Source: Enterococcus cecorum DSM 20682 = ATCC 43198 (lineage in GTDB: Bacteria > Bacillota > Bacilli > Lactobacillales > Enterococcaceae). Taken from it: a stretch of DNA of 64,000 nt. The first letter of the stretch is position 1, and every line of letters begins with the position of its first letter. The notes below the pieces were generated by a model. That model saw only the letters and a list, made by a program, of their open reading frames with translations, had not been told where the DNA came from and made no database searches. The stretch spans positions 236,501-300,500 of the forward strand of contig NZ_ASWI01000004.1 in assembly GCF_000407565.1 (NCBI RefSeq), written 5' to 3'. A program made the translations under genes and the position numbers. Below are positions 9,229 through 17,434 of this stretch, one piece after another.

Positions 9229-10124
9229 TGCAATTTCAATATATTTATGAAAAAACAGCAGGCCAACAACTTAAATATTTTCTCAAAGAACAAGGAATTT
9301 CCAAAGGTTTATTAGCAAAAATTAAGTTTCAAGGGGGACAAATTGCGGTTAATGGCCGAATCGAAAACGTCTTATATCAGCTCAAAGCACAAGATGTCGT
9401 GCAAATTACAATTCCTGATGAAGGCGAGCATGAAACCGTGCTGCTCGATGAGACGCCGATTGATATTGTTTATGAAGATGCGCATCTTTTGGTCGTCAAT
9501 AAACCTGCCAATGTCGCAAGTATTCCGGCACAATATCATCCCAATGGTACGATGGCTAACCGCGTGAAAGCTTATTACAAACGCCAAAATTATGCCAATC
9601 AAGTCATCCATGTTGTCACGAGATTAGATCGCGATACGTCTGGGTTGATGGTCTTTGCCAAACACGGATTTGCCCATGCGAAACTTGATGTTCAGTTACG
9701 CAATAAGCAATTTGTAAAGAGATACCAAGCTTTAGTTACCGGTGAAATCGCGCAATTACAAAACCACGCATTAATTGATTTACCAATTGCTAGAGACTAT
9801 GATTCGCTATTAAAACGGAAAATTGATGACTCGGGTAAGCAAGCCAAGACCGAATACTGGTTAGAAAAACAAAACCAAGAGCTGGCATTGGTTGATATTC
9901 AGCTTCATACCGGCCGTACCCACCAGATTCGGGTGCATTTTGCAGCAATTGGGTGTCCATTACGTGGCGATGAATTATATGGTGGTCTAGTCGATGAAAC
10001 GATGAACCGTCAAGCCTTGCATTGTTACGAATTACAATTTACCCATCCTTTTACGCAAGAAGCTTTACACTTTACCCAAGCGCTACCCCAAGATATGGCA
10101 GATTTAGCGCAAACAATTAAATAA
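9228..10124 (+). CDS. RluA/RluD-family pseudouridine synthase
   Basis: Converts uridine to pseudouridine in rRNA or tRNA. The N-terminal third is S4-like. The catalytic motif RLDRDTSG (R132-G139) contains the catalytic Asp134, and HTGRTHQIRVH is the usual second family signature. The 298-residue length is typical. The start overlaps the nadK stop (TAATG), showing translational coupling. Families RluA to RluD cannot be separated safely by eye, so no symbol is given. Confidence 0.9.
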   Translation: MQFQYIYEKTAGQQLKYFLKEQGISKGLLAKIKFQGGQIAVNGRIENVLYQLKAQDVVQITIPDEGEHETVLLDETPIDIVYEDAHLLVVNKPANVASIPAQYHPNGTMANRVKAYYKRQNYANQVIHVVTRLDRDTSGLMVFAKHGFAHAKLDVQLRNKQFVKRYQALVTGEIAQLQNHALIDLPIARDYDSLLKRKIDDSGKQAKTEYWLEKQNQELALVDIQLHTGRTHQIRVHFAAIGCPLRGDELYGGLVDETMNRQALHCYELQFTHPFTQEALHFTQALPQDMADLAQTIK

Positions 10125-10132
10125 TGCAAATT

Positions 10133-10168
10133 TTTCGTGAGCAGTTAAATATTTAGCTGTCCACGAAA
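10133..10168. repeat. 36-bp imperfect palindrome between rluD-like gene and mgtE
   Basis: TTTCGTG (10133-10139) pairs with CACGAAA (10162-10168), and CAGTTAAAT pairs with ATTTAGCTG inside, leaving one mismatch and a few wobbles. No T-run follows. It lies just before the mgtE ribosome-binding site, so it could be an operator or a leader hairpin. It does not match the M-box Mg2+ riboswitch, which is much larger. Confidence 0.5.
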
Positions 10169-10205
10169 GATGTTGCCTAGATATAAGAAAAATGAGGTGA
10201 GAACA

Positions 10206-11576
10206 GTGGAAGAAACATTAGAACAAGAATTACAAAATCGTTTCGAACGTTTGAAAGAAGAATTACTTGCCAATGAGATTCAGGAATTTAGAAATGATTT
10301 TCTTGAGATGCACTACTATGAACAAGGACAATTCTACCAATCGCTGACAACCGAGGAACGAATGATGCTGTACTCTTTACTGTCTCCTAAAGAAATGGCG
10401 GATATGTTTGACGTCTTGGAAGAAGATAATGACAATATGAGTGATTATCTTGCGGAGATGCGTCCAAGTTATGCGGCCAACATGCTATCTGAGATGTATA
10501 GCGATAATGCCGTGGATATCTTAAATACATTAGATAAAAAGCAAATGGCGATGTATTTATCTTTAATGGAAAAAGAAGTAGCGAGTGAAATCCGTGAATT
10601 ATTACATTATGAAGATGAAACCGCCGGATCTATTATGACAACCGAATATGTTTCGATTGTCGCAAATCAAACCGTGCGTTCAGCGATGTATGTCTTAAAA
10701 TCAGAAGCCAACGTAGCCGAAACGATTTACTATATTTATGTTGTGGATGCTGAAGACCATTTAGTGGGGGTTATTTCCTTACGCGATTTGATTGTTAATG
10801 ATGATGACGCGTTGATTGCAGATGTGATGAGTGAACGGGTGCGAAGTGTGCATGTTGGTGATGACCAAGAAGATGTTGCGCAAACTTTCCGTGATTATGA
10901 CTTCTTAGCTTTGCCGGTTGTTGATTATGAAGATCATTTAGTCGGAATTGTTACCGTCGACGATATCATTGACGTTATCGATGATGAAGCGACTGCCGAT
11001 TACTCTGGTTTGGCGGCCGTTAACGTTGAAGAAGTGGACGAAAATCCCCTTAAAGCAGCCAGTCGTCGTTTGCCTTGGTTGATTGCTTTGTTATTTTTAG
11101 GGATGATTACGGCCACTATGATTAATCGCTACGAAGAATTAGTCAGTGAAGCCAGTATCTTAGCCGTATTTATTTCATTGATTACTGGTACTGCTGGGAA
11201 TGCAGGGACCCAAGCACTAGCCGTTGCAGTTCGTCGTATTGCCATGCCCGAAGATAAAGACCGTCGTTTTTTATGGACAGTTATTAGCGAATTAATTACC
11301 GGACTAATTATCGGTTTGATTACTGGGATTGTGATTTTTGCCTTAGTCGCCGTTTGGAAACATAATCCGATTTTAGGTTTTGTCATTGGCATAGCGATGA
11401 TGTGTGCCATTACCGTTGCTAACCTAGCTGGTACTTTTATTCCAATGTTAATGGATAAACTCGGTTTCGATCCCGCGGTAGCAAGTGGTCCATTTATCTC
11501 AACATTATCTGACTTGACCAGTGTGTTAATTTATTTCAATATCGCCAGCCTTTTCATGCAATATTTCATGAAATAA
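10206..11576 (+). CDS. mgtE: Magnesium transporter MgtE
   Basis: Mg2+ channel/transporter of the plasma membrane. The order is: N-terminal helical MgtE_N domain (about 1-125), paired CBS domains (about 130-250; includes AGSIMTTEYVSI and VGIVTVDDIIDVID) that sense Mg2+, a plug helix, then five hydrophobic segments with the selectivity motif GTAGNAGTQ. There are 456 residues when started at GTG 10206, which has GAGGTGAG 5 bases upstream; the frame is open from 10170 but without a ribosome-binding site. A good terminator follows. Confidence 0.93.
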   Translation: MEETLEQELQNRFERLKEELLANEIQEFRNDFLEMHYYEQGQFYQSLTTEERMMLYSLLSPKEMADMFDVLEEDNDNMSDYLAEMRPSYAANMLSEMYSDNAVDILNTLDKKQMAMYLSLMEKEVASEIRELLHYEDETAGSIMTTEYVSIVANQTVRSAMYVLKSEANVAETIYYIYVVDAEDHLVGVISLRDLIVNDDDALIADVMSERVRSVHVGDDQEDVAQTFRDYDFLALPVVDYEDHLVGIVTVDDIIDVIDDEATADYSGLAAVNVEEVDENPLKAASRRLPWLIALLFLGMITATMINRYEELVSEASILAVFISLITGTAGNAGTQALAVAVRRIAMPEDKDRRFLWTVISELITGLIIGLITGIVIFALVAVWKHNPILGFVIGIAMMCAITVANLAGTFIPMLMDKLGFDPAVASGPFISTLSDLTSVLIYFNIASLFMQYFMK

Positions 11577-11599
11577 GCAACAAAATAATCGAACAGCCC

Positions 11600-11634
11600 A
11601 AGAAAGTACCTCACGCAAAGGTGCTTTCTTTTTT
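11600..11634 (+). terminator. Terminator of mgtE
   Basis: AAGAAAGTACCT pairs with AGGTGCTTTCTT (one wobble), followed by a T-run. Confidence 0.85.
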
Positions 11635-11711
11635 ATTCCGAGTCGATAATATCGTTCGAAGGTATATGGAGGTATTGTTATAAGATGTGCTTAAAACCAG
11701 AACAAGTAAAT

Positions 11712-11759
11712 AAAAAACTCCACCCTATACAGCATTTAGCGTACGGGGAGGAGTTTTTT
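11712..11759 (-). terminator. Terminator of the rpiR-type regulator (minus strand)
   Basis: AAAAAACTCC at 11712 and GGAGTTTTTT at 11750 form the stem, giving a GGAG/T-run terminator read on the minus strand. It overlaps the stop codon of the regulator. Confidence 0.7.
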
Positions 11760-12654
11760 AGTCATTTAACTGATCATTTTCGGCTGGGTTTTCGCCGGCA
11801 AGCAAACCTTTTTTCAATAAGTGATATTTATTCTTCAAATTAACTACATTTTTTTGATAATTCTGGCTATACATAATTGAGAAGAGTGTATCTAAAATAT
11901 ATTGGAAGGCTACTTGCGAAGAGAACGTCCCAATTTTCCAAAAATCACATTCTGTTTGTGTAACGACTTGCACGTAATCAGCTAATACATTTAACTCACC
12001 ATGGGCATTACCGGTAAATAACACACTAGGAATCTTTTTATCATGAAAAAGCTGTAAAAAACGCTCGTATTGCTTCACGCGTCCGCTATAAGATAAAATC
12101 ATCACACAATCTTCTTCAGTGACATTCGCAGCTACCCAATCTTCATCAGCATATTCTTCACCAATGATTGGAAATTTATTTATCTTCATCAATTTATTTT
12201 GAAAACCGCGGCAACGAATCTGCGTATCCCCTTGAGCAAATATAAAAATACGTTTGGCTTTTAGCAGCAGTTTTGCGACTTGTTCGAGTAAAGGATAGTC
12301 AAGCTGTACGACTGAACGTTGGATTGTCTCGGTATACAAAGTAGCCATTTTCTTTGCGATGGTTTCAGAATTATCACTTGGATCAAAAGGAAAATTTGGA
12401 TTGACATTGTCGATTTTATGCAGATTACGATAAACAATCTCGACCAGTTCTGCCTTGAATTCCTTAAAGCCTTCATAATCTAGTTTTTTGGCTAGACGTA
12501 CGATGGCAGAATGGGAAGTATACGTTTTTTTTGCCAAGTCTTCAATGGTCATTTGCGGAATTTCATCGATATGACTCAAGATAAAAGTCGCAATTCGCTC
12601 TTCATTGGCGGTTAAGTTGGTAGTTGCTTGTAATTTATCGAGCAAGAACATCAT
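11758..12654 (-). CDS. MurR/RpiR-family transcriptional regulator
   Basis: A sugar-phosphate-responsive regulator: N-terminal HTH_6 (about 1-77, with IEDLAKKTYTSHSAIVRLAKKLDYEGF as the helix-turn-helix region) and a C-terminal SIS sugar-isomerase-fold domain (about 120-260, with IFIFAQGDTQ and MILSYSGR). There are 298 residues; GGGAG precedes the two adjacent ATG codons. It is divergent from the Gfo/Idh/MocA oxidoreductase across a 333-base gap, so that gene and possibly the operon beyond are likely targets; the effector is unknown. Confidence 0.87.
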   Translation of the reverse strand: MMFLLDKLQATTNLTANEERIATFILSHIDEIPQMTIEDLAKKTYTSHSAIVRLAKKLDYEGFKEFKAELVEIVYRNLHKIDNVNPNFPFDPSDNSETIAKKMATLYTETIQRSVVQLDYPLLEQVAKLLLKAKRIFIFAQGDTQIRCRGFQNKLMKINKFPIIGEEYADEDWVAANVTEEDCVMILSYSGRVKQYERFLQLFHDKKIPSVLFTGNAHGELNVLADYVQVVTQTECDFWKIGTFSSQVAFQYILDTLFSIMYSQNYQKNVVNLKNKYHLLKKGLLAGENPAENDQLND

Positions 12655-12987
12655 TATTTCTCCCTATTCAAATTATTGTCAATTCATTATAGCATATGGC
12701 AAACTGAAGAAAAAAATAAAAACTTCATTTATCTAAATATTTGTGAAACTTTTTGTCAATTTAGTAAAATGTTTTATTTGTGTAGATTTCAAAGTTTATC
12801 AAAATGCTAGAAATGAGTTAAACGAAATAATGAACAAAGTAAACAAAAAAATTATCAGTAAACAAAATGTTCAATGATTTAATCTTTGCCTAGTGATTTA
12901 TGAAAGATATTGCCAAAACCTAGTACGAGAATTGTCTATACCACTTTTTTCTTGCTATAATGCGATTCGGAATGGGAGGTTTTTTTC
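12655..12987. promoter_or_regulatory. Divergent control region, with promoter at 12932-12961
   Basis: A 333-base AT-rich gap between divergent genes. A good plus-strand promoter is seen: TTGTCT (12932-12937), 18-base spacer, TATAAT (12956-12961) with an extended -10 TGC before it. Operators for the RpiR protein presumably lie here, but no clear inverted repeat stands out. Confidence 0.6.
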
Positions 12988-14004
12988 ATGTTAACAGTAG
13001 CGTACATTGGTAATGGCAAGAGCACGAATCGGTATCACATGCCCTTTGCGTTAAAACAAAAAGATATAATTCGTGTTAAGACGATTTATTCCAGACACTT
13101 ATCTCAAGCTTGGACGCCAATTGAAGGGGTACATTATACCACGAATATTGAGGATGTTTACCAAGATGATGAGATTCAGTTAGTGATTATTACGACACCG
13201 AATGCTTCACACTATCCATTAGCCAAAGATTGTTTGTTACATGGAAAGAATGTTTTAGTTGAAAAGCCGTTTTCATTAAGTTATGACGAGGCACAAGAAT
13301 TATTTGACCTTGCGAATGAGAAAGGACTTTTTGTGCAATGTTATCAAAATCGTCGCTTTGACTCGGACTTTTTAACGGTACAAAAAGTGATTGAAAGTGG
13401 CAAACTAGGAGATTTATTGGAAGTAGAAATGCATTTTGATTATTTCCGTCCAGAAGTGCCACAAAGCGTGGACCATTTTTCAGTGGCCGAAAGTTTCCTA
13501 TATGGGCATGCCTGTCATACGCTTGACCAGGTGATTTCCTACTTTGGTGAACCGGATCATGTGCATACTGAAGTGCGTCAATTACTTGGTGAAGGCCGCA
13601 TGAATGATTACTTCGACCTTGATTTGTATTATGGGAAATTAAAAGTTTCCGTGAAATCAAGTTATTTCCGTATCAAACCACGCCCAAGTTTCATCGTCTA
13701 TGGAACAAAAGGCATGTTTGTGAAAGAAACCAAAGACCGCCAAGAAGAGCACTTGAAGATGTTTTATATGCCGACTCATCCTGATTTTGGGATTGATTTA
13801 CCAGAGCATTATGGCACTTTAACTTATGTAGATGACTGTGGCAACTACCATGAAGAAAAAGTCATCTCAGAAGTGGGCGATTATAGCCGTTTTTACGAGG
13901 CTCTTTACGATACGCTAGTGTTAGGTAAGGAAAAACTCGTAAAAGATGAAGAAACACTGCTTCAGATGAAATTATTAGAGGCTGCTATCCACCAGCTTTC
14001 GTAA
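12988..14004 (+). CDS. Gfo/Idh/MocA-family NAD(P)-dependent oxidoreductase
   Basis: Sugar or polyol dehydrogenase-type oxidoreductase. The N-terminal Rossmann domain (VAYIGNGKSTNRYH, then VIITTPNASHYPLA) is followed by the family EKP motif (VEKPFSLS, near residue 93), whose lysine is catalytic, and the C-terminal alpha/beta domain with GHACHTLDQ. There are 338 residues, a normal length. GGGAGG precedes ATG 12988. It is transcribed alone and closed by the strong terminator at 14037. The substrate is unknown; the divergent RpiR regulator suggests a sugar-derived compound. Confidence 0.85.
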   Translation: MLTVAYIGNGKSTNRYHMPFALKQKDIIRVKTIYSRHLSQAWTPIEGVHYTTNIEDVYQDDEIQLVIITTPNASHYPLAKDCLLHGKNVLVEKPFSLSYDEAQELFDLANEKGLFVQCYQNRRFDSDFLTVQKVIESGKLGDLLEVEMHFDYFRPEVPQSVDHFSVAESFLYGHACHTLDQVISYFGEPDHVHTEVRQLLGEGRMNDYFDLDLYYGKLKVSVKSSYFRIKPRPSFIVYGTKGMFVKETKDRQEEHLKMFYMPTHPDFGIDLPEHYGTLTYVDDCGNYHEEKVISEVGDYSRFYEALYDTLVLGKEKLVKDEETLLQMKLLEAAIHQLS

Positions 14005-14036
14005 TTTCAGATTTAAATTATATACTACTAGCCATT

Positions 14037-14089
14037 GACAGAGCCTTTTTATGTTTTTTCCTGACATAAAAGGGCTTTGTCTGTTTTTT
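14037..14089 (+). terminator. Terminator after the oxidoreductase gene
   Basis: An 18-bp stem (GACAGAGCCTTTTTATGT with ACATAAAAGGGCTTTGTC, two wobbles) followed by TGTTTTTT. Confidence 0.9.
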
Positions 14090-14125
14090 AGGCATTTCTC
14101 AGCTTCCCAGGATTGTTTATGACTG

Positions 14126-14154
14126 TTGTAAAGAAACACAGCGTTCGTTATAAT
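14126..14154 (+). promoter_or_regulatory. Promoter of the O-methyltransferase operon
   Basis: TTGTAA (14126-14131), 17-base spacer, TATAAT (14149-14154). It shows that the in-frame ATG at 14153 cannot be the real start of the next gene. Confidence 0.75.
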
Positions 14155-14191
14155 GGAGGAAGTTGATAATCAAAGGAAAGGAATTAATAAT

Positions 14192-14902
14192 TTGAGAAAT
14201 GAAATGATGCACCGTCCTGTGGTGATGAAAGAATTAGTCCAATACCTAAGAACGGCACAAAAACCTTTAGCCGGTGAGCTGGGCAAGGTCGAACGTGAGG
14301 CCAATGAACAAGAAGTGCCCATTATTCCGCATGAAACCGTGGTCTTTATGCAATTTTTACTAGGCCAAATCAAGCCACAAAATATTTTAGAGATTGGTTG
14401 TGCGATTGGTTTTTCTTCTAGTTTAATGGCACAATTTGTCGGTGAAAATGGGCATGTGACTACCATTGATCGCTTCGATGTAATGATTGAAAAAGCTAAG
14501 AAAACTTACGAACGTCTTGGCTTAACCGATAAAGTCACACTTTTGGAAGGTCAAGCGGCGGATATTTTACCCACATTGACTGGTCCATATGATTTTATTT
14601 TTATGGATAGTGCCAAGTCAAAATACATCGAGTTCTTGCCAGAGTGTCTACGGTTATTGAAAAAAGGAGGCGTCTTGATGGTGGATGATATCTTCCAAGG
14701 AGGCACCATTTTAGATCCTTATGAAAGCATTCCTCGTGGGAAACGTGCCATTCATCGTAAACTAAATGAATTTTTACAAGTGATTAATACCCACCCCGAT
14801 TTAACGACTTCACTTGTACCTTTAGGGGATGGTATTGCTTTGATTACCAAAGAAGTGGATGAAATAGATGCCACAACATTACGGATATCGGAGGAAGGAT
14901 AA
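14192..14902 (+). CDS. SAM-dependent O-methyltransferase (COMT/YrrM type)
   Basis: Class I methyltransferase of the caffeoyl-CoA O-methyltransferase-like family: motif I ILEIGCAIGFSS, acidic post-I loop TTIDRFD, and DFIFMDSAKSKY with the DxxK metal/active-site pattern typical of this family. I start it at TTG 14192: AAAGGAAAGG lies 8 bases upstream, and the first in-frame ATG (14153) overlaps the promoter -10 box. That gives 236 residues. It leads a three-gene operon with the DUF2829-like protein and an SDR. The substrate cannot be inferred; relatives have been linked to RNA as well as small molecules. Confidence 0.82.
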   Translation: MRNEMMHRPVVMKELVQYLRTAQKPLAGELGKVEREANEQEVPIIPHETVVFMQFLLGQIKPQNILEIGCAIGFSSSLMAQFVGENGHVTTIDRFDVMIEKAKKTYERLGLTDKVTLLEGQAADILPTLTGPYDFIFMDSAKSKYIEFLPECLRLLKKGGVLMVDDIFQGGTILDPYESIPRGKRAIHRKLNEFLQVINTHPDLTTSLVPLGDGIALITKEVDEIDATTLRISEEG

Positions 14903-14903
14903 T

Positions 14904-15134
14904 ATGACATTTGAAGAAGTATTGCCAGAATTAAAAAAAGGAGCGAAAATCATTCGACAAGGGTGGAGTGGCTATGAATTATATGTCACTTTAGTATCAG
15001 GACAAACCTATGATGAATCACCAGTGACACCCTATTTATTAATCAAAACCTCAGATGAAGGATTTTCAAGTTTTGCCCCAACAGTTTGTGATATTTTAGC
15101 TGACGACTGGCAAATTGTGGAATATGCCAAATGA
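14904..15134 (+). CDS. DUF2829 (Tad2-like) family small protein
   Basis: A 76-residue protein with the DUF2829 pattern: FEEVLPELKKGAKIIRQGWSG, a central PYLLIKTSDEG segment, and the closing ILADDWQIVE. ATG 14904 has GGAGGAAGG upstream, inside the end of the methyltransferase gene; its stop overlaps the start of the SDR gene (ATGA), so it is a true member of the operon. Phage members of this family include Tad2, which sequesters the gcADPR signal of Thoeris defence (established knowledge). Whether this chromosomal copy binds a nucleotide is inference. Confidence 0.75.
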   Translation: MTFEEVLPELKKGAKIIRQGWSGYELYVTLVSGQTYDESPVTPYLLIKTSDEGFSSFAPTVCDILADDWQIVEYAK

Positions 15135-15871
15135 GTGAATTTAAAGAAAAAGTCGTGCTTGTCACAGGGGTAGCATCGGGCATTGGTTTGGCGCAGGCGA
15201 AGATTTTTCTAGCTAATGGTGCCAAAGTTTTTGGGGTGGATTGCCAAGAAATGCCGGAAAATCTTGCGGATAGTCCTCGCTTTGTTTATTTTCAAGGGGA
15301 TGTGAGCGATAGTCAAGTCTGTAAACAAGCCGTAGAAAAGTGCTGTCAACATTTTGGTAAAGTAGATATTTTGCTAAATACAGCAGGTGTCCTAGATAAT
15401 TATGCAACCATAGCTGAGACTTCAATCGATCAGTGGCATCAAGTATTGCGGACGAATTTGGATAGTATGTTTTATTTTTGTAAGCTTGTTATTCCGCAAA
15501 TGATACAAGCTGGTGGCGGGGTGGTCATCAATATGGCTTCGGTTGCTAGTCTTGTCGCAGGTGGTGGCGGTGTGAGCTATACAGCTTCTAAGCATGCCAT
15601 TGCCGGACTGACCAAACAACTTGCTTATGATCATGGGAAAGACCATATTTCTGTTAAGGCCATTGCTCCAGGTGCGATTCAAACTCCAATGAATGCAGCT
15701 GATTTTGAAGGCGATGGTGCGATGGCAAAATGGGTCGCAGAGGAAACGCCTGTGAAACGTTGGGCACAAGCTGCTGAAGTCGCCGAGCTTACTTTGTTTT
15801 TAGCCAGTGAAAAAAGTAGTTATCTTCACGGTGCCATCGTTCCTTTTGATGGCGGCTGGACGATTAAATAA
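15131..15871 (+). CDS. Short-chain dehydrogenase/reductase (FabG-like)
   Basis: Classical SDR: cofactor motif TGVASGIG (12-19), NTAG (83-86), Ser137 and the catalytic Tyr150-x3-Lys154. There are 246 residues. It is close to 3-oxoacyl-ACP reductase-type enzymes of lactic bacteria, but no fab genes are near and its substrate is open. The start overlaps the previous stop (ATGA). It is last in the operon that begins at 14192. Confidence 0.87.
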   Translation: MSEFKEKVVLVTGVASGIGLAQAKIFLANGAKVFGVDCQEMPENLADSPRFVYFQGDVSDSQVCKQAVEKCCQHFGKVDILLNTAGVLDNYATIAETSIDQWHQVLRTNLDSMFYFCKLVIPQMIQAGGGVVINMASVASLVAGGGGVSYTASKHAIAGLTKQLAYDHGKDHISVKAIAPGAIQTPMNAADFEGDGAMAKWVAEETPVKRWAQAAEVAELTLFLASEKSSYLHGAIVPFDGGWTIK

Positions 15872-15880
15872 GATATTTTC

Positions 15881-15921
15881 AAGCCACAAAGGTAGATTAG
15901 ATGCCATTGTGGTTTGTTTTT
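15881..15921 (+). terminator. Terminator of the SDR operon
   Basis: AAGCCACAA pairs with TTGTGGTTT, followed by GTTTTT. Confidence 0.7.
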
Positions 15922-16057
15922 GTACTAGAAAGAAAAATACTAAGATAAGTAAAGAAAATAAGTGAAATTCTAGCAAAACATAATGGTATTTGGAATAAAG
16001 AAGCAGAAAATGATGTGCTAGAAACATTTGAAAATATTTAATAATTGACAACCAATG

Positions 16058-16107
16058 AAAAAGAACCACCCTCGCAAGTATTTAATGGAGAGTGGTTCCT
16101 TTTTTTA
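16058..16107. terminator. Bidirectional terminator before the PTS operon end
   Basis: GAACCAC...GTGGTTC stem (16063-16098 region) with an A-run left and a T-run right. The T-run overlaps the EIIC stop codon. It mainly serves the minus-strand PTS operon. Confidence 0.75.
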
Positions 16108-17409
16108 TGCAGTAGCTTGATTCATTTCACGGCCTTTTTCATAAATTTTGAAGAATGGATAGTAAATAACCATACTTACTACAACTAAGAATAGGTAGAA
16201 GATTACATTTCGCCAATCCATAGATGATAAATAAGCTTGAGCAAAAAATGGAGTGAATGATGGATCAACGATATAACCATTTGAAATGATACTAAATTTT
16301 TCAGCAAGATAAGTTAATACCAATGAAACAATAGGTGTAATGACGAATGGAATACCTAATATAGGATTAAATACAATTGGCAATCCAAAAATAATTGGTT
16401 CATTAATTGAACATATACCTGGAATCAATGAAAGTCTACCTATCGTTTTAAATTCGATGTTCTTACTCATCATCATTAGAATAACCAAGCCAAGTGTATT
16501 ACCAGCACCACCCATCACAGAGATACGGAACATTTGGAGATTCATTAAATGCGTTAATGGTTCACCTTGGGCAAATTGTTCAGCATTCAAACCGGTTTGT
16601 GCAATGCCAAGAGTAAATACAATTGGAAAGATTATAGAAGATCCGTTCACACCGAATAACCATAGTATTTGTCCCAGTGTTACAATAACGATGAATCCAC
16701 CTAAACTCCCAGCAATATTGACGCCAGGTGTTAAAAATTTCATCACAGTTTCTGGAAAGTTATGGTGAAATTTAGCAATGATAAGTAAGTTCAATCCATA
16801 AAAAATAATAATATTAGTTAGTAATGGAAGTAATGAATTGATAAATGTTGCGACCATAGGCGGAACAGAATCAGGTAAAGTAATTTTAATATTGTATTTT
16901 TCAAATAATCTAGATATTTCTACAACTAAAAGTCCCAAAATAATAGCTACAAACAAGCCATTTGCGCCTAAATAATCCAAATTTATATTGTTATCTTTTA
17001 CTCGAGTACACACTAATAAGTAGATGATGGCAGAAATCAATCCATTTGTTGGGGCGTTCAATTTGTATTCTTCTGCTAATGTATAAGCAATACCAAAAGC
17101 AGATAGAAGACCAATAATCCCAAAAGTTAGAGTATAAGGCGTTGTAATTGCATCATAATTAGCAACAGCCCAATGTTTCCAACTGACTAAAAATTGAATA
17201 AACACATTGTGACTAGCAGTATTAACATTGTTTATATCAACAGGAGGATTTGCGATAATTAAGAAGAATGCGCCAATTACCATAAAAGGTAAACAGAAAA
17301 ACATCCCCGATGATATGGATTTTAAATGACGTTGATTACCTAATTTTGCAGCAATTTGATTTGAAAAGGTAGTAAATCTATCAATAACAGTTTGATTATT
17401 TGTATTCAT
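16105..17409 (-). CDS. PTS sugar transporter subunit IIC, lactose/cellobiose type
   Basis: Membrane permease (EIIC) of a phosphotransferase system in the CelB/lactose-cellobiose family. The N-terminus (RHLKSISSGMFFCLPFMVIG) and about ten hydrophobic segments are seen, with the conserved region GICSINEPIIFGLPIVFNP that contains the family NEPI motif. I start it at ATG 17409, with AGGA 9 bases upstream; an in-frame TTG at 17418 is too close to that site. No EIIA or EIIB gene lies beside it, so those must come from elsewhere. It is co-transcribed behind the gene at 17435-18049 (25-base gap). Confidence 0.9.
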   Translation of the reverse strand: MNTNNQTVIDRFTTFSNQIAAKLGNQRHLKSISSGMFFCLPFMVIGAFFLIIANPPVDINNVNTASHNVFIQFLVSWKHWAVANYDAITTPYTLTFGIIGLLSAFGIAYTLAEEYKLNAPTNGLISAIIYLLVCTRVKDNNINLDYLGANGLFVAIILGLLVVEISRLFEKYNIKITLPDSVPPMVATFINSLLPLLTNIIIFYGLNLLIIAKFHHNFPETVMKFLTPGVNIAGSLGGFIVIVTLGQILWLFGVNGSSIIFPIVFTLGIAQTGLNAEQFAQGEPLTHLMNLQMFRISVMGGAGNTLGLVILMMMSKNIEFKTIGRLSLIPGICSINEPIIFGLPIVFNPILGIPFVITPIVSLVLTYLAEKFSIISNGYIVDPSFTPFFAQAYLSSMDWRNVIFYLFLVVVSMVIYYPFFKIYEKGREMNQATA

Positions 17410-17434
17410 TTTTTTCAATCCTCACTAAAGGTTC

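Noticed and set aside
11684-11850. Plus-strand ORF overlapping the end of the RpiR gene
   Set aside because: Antisense to a strong gene and its terminator, with poor Shine-Dalgarno spacing.
13190-13660. 156-codon minus-strand ORF inside the Gfo/Idh/MocA gene
   Set aside because: Shadow frame of a gene with clear domain motifs; no independent signals.
15949-16041. 30-codon open stretch (ISEILAKHNGIWNKEAENDVL) after the SDR terminator
   Set aside because: No start codon or ribosome-binding site; at most a tiny gene remnant, too short to support.
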